From NCBI GenBank assembly GCA_031288955.1, contig JAITQJ010000131.1:1-24659 (forward strand): a DNA stretch of 24,659 bases, written 5' to 3'. Below, in pieces: positions 7,398 to 13,642 of the stretch (the stretch's first letter is position 1; each line of letters starts with the position of its first letter). The notes under the pieces are model-generated. The model saw nothing but the letters and a program-made list of their open reading frames with translations, was not told the DNA's origin and did no database searches. The stretch is from Planctomycetaceae bacterium (GTDB lineage: Bacteria; Planctomycetota; Planctomycetia; Pirellulales; Thermoguttaceae). The position numbers were made by a program, and so were the translations under genes.

Positions 7398-9248
7398 TTA
7401 ATTCTCTGACTTTGCTGAAGTTTTATTTTCAACAACGCCGATGATTCGCCTTAAAAGTTCCTGCGACTCCTTCGGTTCGTGTCCGCTTGCACTGTACCGG
7501 TCATAAAGTGCCTGCACATTTTTACCGCGCAGCAAAACGCCGTGAGTCTCGACGCTCCGCTCAAATGCTGCCGCCGCCGTACTGCGCACCGGCATTGCGT
7601 TTGCCGCATTTGCCGCTATATCATAGATTGTCTTTTGCATCAATTCACTTTTAAGCGAAGCCGCTAAATCCAATCCCTCCGGCAGTCGGGCATTACTATG
7701 CACCGCATCCAATACAGCGGATTCCAAATCGTCAAAATGATAGATTTTACTCCCCTGCTGCTGTGCCTCGACAATTTCTTTCAGCCAAAGCAATGCCTGC
7801 CGGGCTTGTTCAAGCCGCTCTTTCGGCGGCACCGGTTCATAGCGTGTTTTTGTAACAACATCGCCGCAAACCCAGCGGGCGGCTTGTTCGTTCGTCAGCC
7901 AGGGATACATCCGCACCAGCGGATAACCGGGCAGCGACAGCGAAACGTTGTCTTCCGCTGCATCGTTATTTAATTTCAGTTGTTCGATTTTGCGTTTCAG
8001 TTTGTCCTTATCGCTGGTCAAAACCGCAACAGGAATTTCCGCAGTACGGCAATCATTCTGCATTGCTGCGAAAAAATCGGCAATCGGCGGCTGTCCTGTC
8101 ATCTCATCAATGACAAGCAATTCAATATCAGGCGAATCCGCTGCCGCTTTCAAGGCATCACGGCACGTTGACGCAATGGTATGCTTGTAACCGAGATGCA
8201 TAAAATAACTGCCGATTCTTCCGGCAATAGATATCTTCGGATGCACCGTTACAATAACTCGTTCGCCGTTTGATTTTGCAAACCAAAGCAGTGTTTCGGC
8301 AACCAGACTCGAACCGGCATACGGCTCGGAAGGCTTCAAATTCATCACGCTCTGCAATGCCGTAAAACGCAGCCGGCGGTCTTTCGCCACCGTTGTCTTT
8401 GCGAGTACGTCCAAAGATTGAGCATCGGGAGATTCTCGCGGCGGCAGAACAGTTGGAGCAGCCGTTTCCGCCGCATCGTTGTCCGCAAGAGATTGCAGGG
8501 ATTTCACCGCCTGCCAACCTTCACTGCGGCTGGCGGTTTCAATTAAACGTACAACGGCATTGCGCCCAAAGGGGGCAAAATCAGGATTTACTGCAAGCCG
8601 CATTAAATCGTTTGAACCGACCGTTTTGACAATCGCGGCGGCTTCTGCCGGTGCTGCGTGTAATTCTTTATTTTCCGAATTCTCGTTGTCTAAAAACTGT
8701 TTCAAATAGTGCCGGACAAGCACGGGCTTTCCGGTAACGGCAATGACCGCAACGGCTTTGAAAATATCCGCTGCCGTTTCCGGTTCTCGGAGCAATATAA
8801 ATTTTTCGGACGCATTGAGCATCTCTTTACGGAACCGGTCGGCATCTTCTTTAATTTTAGCCGTCAATTTTTCATCAAGTTCAGTAATAGCGTTCCACGA
8901 TTTTTCATCAAGTTGGTCGAGCAGTCCGTATGCTTCTTCGGGCGTAATTTTAAAATGCGGCAGCATCGGCACGAGAAGCATTGCCGTATCTGTCTGTTCT
9001 TTCGTATTTTGTGCCTTGAATACGGCAAGACATTGCAGGAGTTCAAGGGGCGAAATTTTTTCCCGATAACTTTGCGGCGGAATACGTTTTTTCGCTGATT
9101 CATCACCAAGCCTGTCGAACCAGCGGAAAGCGTCAAAAGCCTTGTCGAGAGTTGCTTCGGTTACAGGGGCAGAGGCGAAGACATTTACCTGTGTTAGCAA
9201 CATCAACAGCAAAACGCAAACAATATGTAGCCGATGTTCTGTCGTCAT
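7398..9248 (-). CDS. Exported helical-repeat protein with a degenerate receiver-like domain
   Basis: The 616-residue product starts at 9248 (MTTEHRLHIVCVLLLMLL) with a signal peptide ending near FASA. An upstream in-frame extension is not needed. Residues about 30-325 look all-helical, possibly HEAT-like. Residues about 330-425 resemble a response-regulator receiver: a beta strand VIVTVH, then IELLVID with Asp381 at the phosphorylation position, then VAVLTSD with the conserved Thr/Ser. The acidic pair expected after the first strand is missing, so it is probably a pseudo-receiver. A helical C-terminus follows. The receiver-like assignment is inference from a pattern match. It is first gene of a two-gene operon with the membrane protein downstream. 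Confidence 0.72.
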   Translation of the reverse strand: MTTEHRLHIVCVLLLMLLTQVNVFASAPVTEATLDKAFDAFRWFDRLGDESAKKRIPPQSYREKISPLELLQCLAVFKAQNTKEQTDTAMLLVPMLPHFKITPEEAYGLLDQLDEKSWNAITELDEKLTAKIKEDADRFRKEMLNASEKFILLREPETAADIFKAVAVIAVTGKPVLVRHYLKQFLDNENSENKELHAAPAEAAAIVKTVGSNDLMRLAVNPDFAPFGRNAVVRLIETASRSEGWQAVKSLQSLADNDAAETAAPTVLPPRESPDAQSLDVLAKTTVAKDRRLRFTALQSVMNLKPSEPYAGSSLVAETLLWFAKSNGERVIVTVHPKISIAGRIGSYFMHLGYKHTIASTCRDALKAAADSPDIELLVIDEMTGQPPIADFFAAMQNDCRTAEIPVAVLTSDKDKLKRKIEQLKLNNDAAEDNVSLSLPGYPLVRMYPWLTNEQAARWVCGDVVTKTRYEPVPPKERLEQARQALLWLKEIVEAQQQGSKIYHFDDLESAVLDAVHSNARLPEGLDLAASLKSELMQKTIYDIAANAANAMPVRSTAAAAFERSVETHGVLLRGKNVQALYDRYSASGHEPKESQELLRRIIGVVENKTSAKSEN

Positions 9249-9548
9249 CGTTCCGTGCAGCAAAGAGGCACACTTATCGGGAGTCGGGAAAAACACGGAC
9301 TCATTCTAATCTCTGCACAACCGGATTGCAAGAGACCGGCGGCGGGCAAAACTGCCTTTCGCAGGGGCAAAAGGTTAAAAAATAAAAAAAAAAAAATGAT
9401 AAAAAATCGCAAGCAAAATTGCTTGCGCTTTTACTTGCGCTTGCTTGCGCGGCGTATGATAGACTATCGGGAAATACCTGTTGAAGCCGGTGTCTGATTG
9501 ACAAAAGACCGTCCGCAACAGATAATCGCCTTTACTAAAATACTGCCG
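9249..9548. other. Divergent intergenic region with A-runs and CTTGCG repeats
   Basis: This 300-base gap separates the starts of two divergently transcribed genes and should hold both promoters. It contains an A-rich run (9377-9406, including a stretch of 13 A), a hairpin (9408-9427) and three direct CTTGCG copies. I see no gene in it. A TATGAT at 9455-9460 is a possible -10 for the plus-strand gene. Confidence 0.6.
9408..9449. repeat. CTTGCG inverted and direct repeats
   Basis: CGCAAGCAA (9408-9416) and TTGCTTGCG (9419-9427) form an inverted repeat. Further direct copies of CTTGCG lie at 9434-9439 and 9444-9449, spaced 12 and 10 bases from the one at 9422, which is near one helical turn. 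The cluster overlaps the expected -35 region of the gene at 9549 and could be an operator. Read on the minus strand, the hairpin is followed by long T-runs and would also resemble a terminator. Confidence 0.65.
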
Positions 9549-11045
9549 ATGTACCGTTTCGTTATTCTGTCCGTTCTTTGTTTTTTGACGCTTGCGGTTC
9601 TGCCTGCCGTCCGCTGTGCCGATGATTTACCGCAGCGGCAGCAGCAACTCGGAGAACGCTACACCCAACTCGAACACGTTCTCCAACGCCTTGCCGAAGC
9701 GTCCGCAGCAAGTTACCCGAAAAATGCCGAATTGCTCAAAAAAGCGTTAGACGGCAGCAAAAACAAACTCCTCGCCGGACGGCTGCAAAAAATTGCCGAA
9801 GTGTTGCAGAACCGCCGTTTCACCGATGCCGCTGCCGAACAGGAAATTGCCGAAAAAGATTTACGCGAACTGCTGCAAATCCTCGAAAGTGCCGACAGAG
9901 AGCAACGCCGGGACAACGAAAAAGAACAGTTAAAACAACTCCTTCGGGAATTGGAGAACATCACACAGCAAGAGCGGCTCCTGAAAAATAAAACGGAACA
10001 AACCGAACAGATGCCGAAAGAGACGGCGGACGCATTGCAAAAGGAACAGGAACAAATTCGCCTTAAAACGCAGACTCTCAAAGAGCAACTGCAAGCAGAC
10101 CTGCCGCAAAACAATGAATCAGGCAAACCGTCTTCCGAAGACAAACATTCGGACGCAGCAACGCCGCCTGATGGTCAGCCGCAGGAAAGCCGACCGCCGG
10201 AAGATTCATCGCCGGTCGGCGAAGCGGCGAAACGGATGCAAAAGGCAGAGGAAAAACTCCAGAAGCCGGATAAAACCGGTGCTGTTGAAGAACAGGAAGA
10301 TGCGATAGCGGCATTGCAGAAAGCGAAAGCGGAATTGGAAGAAAAACTCCGGCAACTGCGGGAGGAAGAATTGATAGCGGCGTTGGAAAAATTGGAAGTC
10401 CGTTTCAAGCGGATGCTCCAGGTTGAACAGGGAATACGGTCGCAGACGGAAAAAATTTGTCCAAAAGAAGCGGAGCCGGAGTTATCAAACGCCGCCTCAT
10501 CACGGCAGACAAAAATTGACGCTGACCGGCTGGCATTAGACCAGCAAACGAATGTCAATGATGCGGCAGCGGCGTTGATAATGCTGCGTGAAGACGGAAC
10601 GGCAAGGGCAACGGCGGAAACGCTGGAACAAGCCCAACTTGATATGACGGAAATAAAGCAGCGTCTTGAAAAGACGCAACTTAATTATATGACGCTTCAA
10701 ATTGAGGACGCTGTTATTGTGTCGCTCAAGGAGTTAATTGATGCCGTTCAAGCGGCAAAGGAGGAAGCGAAAAAACGTCAGAATGCACAAAAAGAAGCAG
10801 AGTCGATGACCGCCCCGAATGAGGATGAGCCGCTGATACAAATGCTGTCGGACTTGCGTATGATACGGACGATGCAGCGGCGGGTGAATGACCGGACGGC
10901 AATTTGCGAAGCGGAAATCACCAAACTGCGGCAGTTGCCGAACGCCGATTTGAGTGTGCTGCAAAAACATGTCGAAGACCTAGCCCGCCAACAGAACCGC
11001 ATTAGCCGGATTCTGCACGACTTGAAAATCGGCAAAGCGGAATAA
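9549..11045 (+). CDS. Exported coiled-coil protein of unknown function
   Basis: The 498-residue product begins MYRFVILSVLCFLTLAVL with a signal peptide ending near VRCAD. Almost all of the rest is predicted by eye to be coiled coil, rich in Glu, Lys, Gln, Leu and Ala (for example KEQLKQLLRELENITQQERL and QKAKAELEEKLRQLREEEL). A Pro/Ser/Asp-rich hinge lies near residues 190-225. A frame extension to a TTG at 9498 precedes the signal peptide and is rejected. Long coiled-coil exported proteins of this type are common in planctomycetes without known role. It is divergent from the receiver-like gene and may share its regulatory region. Confidence 0.8.
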   Translation: MYRFVILSVLCFLTLAVLPAVRCADDLPQRQQQLGERYTQLEHVLQRLAEASAASYPKNAELLKKALDGSKNKLLAGRLQKIAEVLQNRRFTDAAAEQEIAEKDLRELLQILESADREQRRDNEKEQLKQLLRELENITQQERLLKNKTEQTEQMPKETADALQKEQEQIRLKTQTLKEQLQADLPQNNESGKPSSEDKHSDAATPPDGQPQESRPPEDSSPVGEAAKRMQKAEEKLQKPDKTGAVEEQEDAIAALQKAKAELEEKLRQLREEELIAALEKLEVRFKRMLQVEQGIRSQTEKICPKEAEPELSNAASSRQTKIDADRLALDQQTNVNDAAAALIMLREDGTARATAETLEQAQLDMTEIKQRLEKTQLNYMTLQIEDAVIVSLKELIDAVQAAKEEAKKRQNAQKEAESMTAPNEDEPLIQMLSDLRMIRTMQRRVNDRTAICEAEITKLRQLPNADLSVLQKHVEDLARQQNRISRILHDLKIGKAE

Positions 11046-11124
11046 GCGCAATTTAGCCGGTTTCACTGATATTGCGATTACCGTATGCCGATACGCTACG
11101 TAGAAAATAGAACAAGGACGTTCA

Positions 11125-11583
11125 ATGCCGCATCGGCGCGTACAACTAACACAAAGCAAACGGCTCCGCTGGCTTATGGCTGCGGCGGTCTTGTTTTATG
11201 TTTTGGTACCCCAGGTCGGTATCTGCCGGTGCATTGATTGCCGTTGCTGCAAAGCAAAGTCCGCCGTTGAACAAATCACTGTGTCAGCGTCCTGCTGCTG
11301 TTCCTCCAAAAATGCGGCGGCAGATTGCCGTTCTGATGAACCGCAACAACATTCCTGCCCTTGTACCTTAAAACAGGTCAAGGAAAAGATTCCGACGATA
11401 TTGACATCGGCGGTTACATTCAACGCTTCCTTCTGCGAACAACTGAATGTGCTGCCCGCTAATGTTGCACTCAATCCGGTTTCGGTACTTTTCCGTTCCG
11501 GTTCTTCATATTGTTCGTATGATACTCCGGTTTCCCGTCTGGCGGTGCGTCTGCACCTTTTGTTTCTCGTTTTGCTGAATTAG
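11125..11583 (+). CDS. Small cysteine-rich exported or anchored protein
   Basis: The 152-residue product has a basic N-terminus and a hydrophobic segment (residues about 15-33, MAAAVLFYVLVPQVGIC). About 13 Cys follow in clusters (CRCIDCRCC, SCCCSS, SCPC), and the C-terminus is hydrophobic (LHLLFLVLLN). AAGGA at 11114-11118, six bases before the ATG, supports the start. The Cys clusters suggest metal binding or disulphides in the cell envelope, which is inference. I do not recognise the family. A T-run preceded by a hairpin lies downstream. Confidence 0.6.
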   Translation: MPHRRVQLTQSKRLRWLMAAAVLFYVLVPQVGICRCIDCRCCKAKSAVEQITVSASCCCSSKNAAADCRSDEPQQHSCPCTLKQVKEKIPTILTSAVTFNASFCEQLNVLPANVALNPVSVLFRSGSSYCSYDTPVSRLAVRLHLLFLVLLN

Positions 11584-11591
11584 CGGTTGTC

Positions 11592-11641
11592 CAGCGCATT
11601 GCAGCATTGTTTATGCGCTGAAAATCCGTACCGTTTTTTTT
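11592..11641 (+). terminator. Weak terminator candidate
   Basis: CAGCGCAT (11592-11599) pairs with ATGCGCTG (11613-11620) around a 13-base loop, and a run of eight T follows at 11634-11641. Thirteen bases separate stem and T-run, which is too far for a classic intrinsic terminator. Confidence 0.35.
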
Positions 11642-11689
11642 CATTCAAGTCCATTACACATTAGGAGCCTTATAATAAGGACATTATCA

Positions 11690-12040
11690 ATGGCAATTTC
11701 AGCAACAAATTCGTATTCCGGTTACAATACCAGCACCAGTGCTGCTTCGTCGAAATCGAGCGGGGCATCGTGCTGCACACCCGGCGCAGACGGCAAGAAA
11801 CCCGCGTGCTGCGCCACAGGCACTGCGGCGTGCTGCACCACAGGTCGAAGTTCCCAAACATCGGGAACGTACTCCTCGCAGCGTTCTGCGGCAACAACGG
11901 CAAGCCGAACGGCATCGACGACGAGTCGGACGAGCAGTCCTGCGGTTGCAGCCTCGAACACGTCGGGCAGCCGGGCATCTACTTCGTACGGGCGCACGGC
12001 GGCAGCCAGTACCCGTTCGACGGTCAGTTGGGCAAGGTAG
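11690..12040 (+). CDS. Small Ser/Thr/Cys-rich protein, possibly frameshifted
   Basis: An AAGGA at 11677-11681, eight bases before the ATG at 11690, supports a real start. The 116-residue frame begins MAISATNSYSGYNTSTSAAS and has Cys pairs at SCC, ACC and ACC in its first half. The second half is a Ser/Thr/Ala/Arg run typical of an out-of-frame reading. From about 11845 the -1 frame instead reads FPNIGNVLLAAFCGNNGK and then GIDDESDEQSCGC, with C or G at nearly every third position. The gene may therefore be frameshifted near 11840. Neither version matches a family I know. Confidence 0.4.
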   Translation: MAISATNSYSGYNTSTSAASSKSSGASCCTPGADGKKPACCATGTAACCTTGRSSQTSGTYSSQRSAATTASRTASTTSRTSSPAVAASNTSGSRASTSYGRTAAASTRSTVSWAR

Positions 12041-12054
12041 TACAGCCACAAAAG

Positions 12055-12080
12055 CGGGGGGCGCAAGCCCCCCGTTCTTT
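12055..12080 (+). terminator. Intrinsic terminator after the Cys-rich genes
   Basis: CGGGGGGC (12055-12062) and GCCCCCCG (12067-12074) form an eight-pair stem capped by a GCAA tetraloop and followed by TTCTTT. It lies just after the 11690 gene and just before the end of the convergent gene at 12103. Confidence 0.8.
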
Positions 12081-12102
12081 ACATTAGGGACAGGTCTGTC
12101 TG

Positions 12103-12636
12103 CTACTGAACGCGGCTTCTTAGATAACGACCACGGGGACGATACGGGGTACTTTCAACAAGTACAGGACTGTCATCAACCGCTACCGTCTCATCAACCG
12201 TTACGGGGTATTCGATAACAACCGTTGACGGCTGCGCCGGCACAACGACAACCGGTCGCTCACGGCGGTAAGAATTATAACGTGACACTCCGTTGACAAT
12301 GGCAGCGGTAGCACCGATGATGGCGAGAGTCTTCTCTAAATCATTGCCTCCCCCGCGATTCTGCCGCTGCGGCGGATTGCTCTGACGCGCACTTTGCTGC
12401 TGCCGCTGCGGCGGATTGCTCTGACGCGCACTTTGCTGCTGACGCTGCGGCGGGTTGTTCTGACGCGCACTTTGCTGCTGACGCTGCGGCGGGTTGTTCT
12501 GACGTGTGTTCTGCCGTGAACTATCAGAGCGGGAACCCCGCGACGGCTGTTGGGCGAACAACGGAGACGCTACCGTTGAAATGAGCATCGCTGCCGTTAC
12601 AATACAGGCCAGCAAACGAGATACAGATTTCTTCAT
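12103..12636 (-). CDS. Exported Gln/Pro/Arg-rich repeat protein
   Basis: The 177-residue product begins MKKSVSRLLACIVTAAML with a signal peptide ending near LFAQQ. Residues about 45-95 are four copies of a 13-residue unit (QNNPPQRQQQSAR and variants), a disordered, basic segment. After a Gly-rich joint comes a short helix (LEKTLAIIGATAAIVNGV) and a tail rich in Val (VVVVPAQPSTVVIEYPVTV), then a basic end. AAGGA lies eight bases before the ATG on this strand. The pattern resembles small periplasmic or outer-membrane-associated proteins, but I cannot name a function. Confidence 0.75.
   Translation of the reverse strand: MKKSVSRLLACIVTAAMLISTVASPLFAQQPSRGSRSDSSRQNTRQNNPPQRQQQSARQNNPPQRQQQSARQSNPPQRQQQSARQSNPPQRQNRGGGNDLEKTLAIIGATAAIVNGVSRYNSYRRERPVVVVPAQPSTVVIEYPVTVDETVAVDDSPVLVESTPYRPRGRYLRSRVQ
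12362..12514. repeat. 39-bp tandem repeat inside the Gln/Pro/Arg-rich gene
   Basis: Copies start at 12362, 12401, 12440 and 12479; the last is incomplete. Copies one and two are identical, and copy three differs by a few bases. Because 39 is a multiple of three, gain or loss of a unit changes protein length without breaking the frame. Confidence 0.9.
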
Positions 12637-12654
12637 TGAAAATATCCTTTTGTG

Positions 12655-12676
12655 CGAGGGGAAGGATAACCCCTCG
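12655..12676 (-). promoter_or_regulatory. Leader hairpin of the 12103-12636 gene
   Basis: CGAGGGG (12655-12661) and CCCCTCG (12670-12676) form a seven-pair stem within the transcript leader of the minus-strand gene, just upstream of its Shine-Dalgarno site. It might protect the 5' end or modulate translation. Confidence 0.5.
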
Positions 12677-12695
12677 TTTGGTTATTGATTTGTCC

Positions 12696-12724
12696 ATTGT
12701 ACACTATATTTTTTGCCGCAGCAA
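12696..12724 (-). promoter_or_regulatory. Promoter of the 12103-12636 gene
   Basis: On the minus strand TTGCTG (12719-12724) is followed after 17 bases by TACAAT (12696-12701). Transcription would start near 12689, giving a leader of about 50 bases with a hairpin and a Shine-Dalgarno site. The promoter reads away from the folP remnant. Confidence 0.6.
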
Positions 12725-12732
12725 TACGTTCG

Positions 12733-13133
12733 ATGTACTGGCAACTGCGTACACAAATTTTACAACTTGACAAGCCCGTTTTATGGGAATTGTCAACATC
12801 ACTCCTGACCGTTTTTCTGACAGTGGACGTTTTTTCACTGTGGACAATGCTGTCGAACACGCTTTGAAACTTGTCCGCAGCGGTGCCGGCATACTTGACC
12901 TCGGCGAAGAAAGTACCCGACCGGACGGCAGCGGTTGGAAAACGCAGTATGAATATGCTTGGCTGGCATTACAGCGGGCGGTCAAACGTTATCCTTATCC
13001 GGCTTATCTTGTCCGCAAACGCAAAGCGGTCATAAACTTCAAACTTGGAAAGTGCGATATTGCAGAACGGAAATACATCAGCGGACTTTTTGCCTTATAT
13101 CTGCCGGTTTACTCGACCCGGTCAGAGCAATGA
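12733..13133 (+). pseudogene. folP: Broken dihydropteroate synthase gene
   Basis: DHPS joins p-aminobenzoate to the pterin diphosphate in folate synthesis and is the sulfonamide target. One frame from the ATG at 12733 reads MYWQLRTQILQLDKPVL. The next frame continues at 12783 with MGIVNITPDRFSDSG, so a single missing base near 12780 splits the KPVLMGIVNITPD motif. Downstream, AGILDLGEESTRPD matches the GGESTRP motif with Gly changed to Glu. The FSDGG motif is FSDSG and the usual Ser before it is Arg. Further on, a blurred VRKRKAV...ISGL echoes the DTRKA and NDISGL motifs. Only about 130 of the usual 270 or so residues remain, so the gene is non-functional as written. Confidence 0.8.
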
Positions 13134-13218
13134 AAACATTACTCCGTTTCTGCGGCTCAAAGTTCTCGGTGTGGTAAAATGTCCCCGACAATCGGCTTTG
13201 CAGTGCGATTGAGTACCC

Positions 13219-13247
13219 TTGCGGTTATTGCAAATATCTGATATAAT
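13219..13247 (+). promoter_or_regulatory. Promoter of yajC-secDF, probably giving a leaderless transcript
   Basis: TTGCGG (13219-13224) and a perfect TATAAT (13242-13247) are separated by 17 bases. The expected transcription start (about 13253-13255) is at or just before the yajC ATG at 13256, leaving essentially no leader and no room for a Shine-Dalgarno site. Confidence 0.7.
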
Positions 13248-13255
13248 ACGGAAAT

Positions 13256-13636
13256 ATGGTACATTTTTTATCCCTTTTTGCCCAAGACGCACCCGCAGCG
13301 GCTCCGCAAGCCGGTCCGGGAGGACTCGACTGGCTGCTGCTTATGCTGCCCCTGTTCCTCGTCTTTTACTGGTTTTTTATGCTCCGCCCCCAGCAAAAAC
13401 AGGAGGAAAAACACCGGAAAATGGTCGCAAGCCTCGAAAAAAATGTCAAAGTAATGACCGTCGGCGGTATCCTCGGTACCGTTCACAGCGTTGATAAAGA
13501 ACAAAATGAAATCGTCCTCAAAGTCGATGATGCCGGCAACATCAAGATACGTTTCGCTCTCACAGCGGTTTTGACCGTATTTCCCAAGGACTCCAAAGAC
13601 AATAACGATAATAATCCCAAGCAATCCTCCAAATAA
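13256..13636 (+). CDS. yajC: Preprotein translocase subunit YajC
   Basis: YajC is a small inner-membrane partner of SecDF in the Sec export complex. The 126-residue product has a short Ala/Pro-rich N-terminus and one membrane helix (WLLLMLPLFLVFYWFFML, about residues 26-43). The family signature follows: RPQQKQEEKHRKM, then LEKNVKVMTVGGILGTV and a short beta domain. A Lys/Asn/Ser-rich tail ends it. Length is typical. It starts six bases after nothing but a promoter, and its stop lies six bases before secDF, so the two are an operon. Confidence 0.94.
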   Translation: MVHFLSLFAQDAPAAAPQAGPGGLDWLLLMLPLFLVFYWFFMLRPQQKQEEKHRKMVASLEKNVKVMTVGGILGTVHSVDKEQNEIVLKVDDAGNIKIRFALTAVLTVFPKDSKDNNDNNPKQSSK

Positions 13637-13642
13637 TACCAG

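Noticed and set aside
9408..9427. Hairpin with poly-T as a minus-strand terminator
   Set aside because: No minus-strand gene ends upstream of it: the gene on that side is plus-strand and divergent. A regulatory role is at least as likely.
7398..11045. A complete new defence or secretion system
   Set aside because: The proteins are exported or membrane-bound and unrecognised, but I see no nuclease, helicase, toxin or transposase motif to support a defined system.
11840..11860. Programmed -1 frameshift at a CCCAAAC heptamer
   Set aside because: The heptamer is present, but codon boundaries in the starting frame do not match the X-XXY-YYZ register, so simple slippage would not work.
11722..12066. 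Minus-strand frame across the Cys-rich gene
   Set aside because: It is the complement of a biased, GC3-rich plus-strand region, has no Shine-Dalgarno site or motif, and the plus strand has a well-placed start and a terminator.
12362..12514. CRISPR-like array
   Set aside because: The 39-bp units are directly adjacent with no unique spacers and are in frame inside a coding gene.
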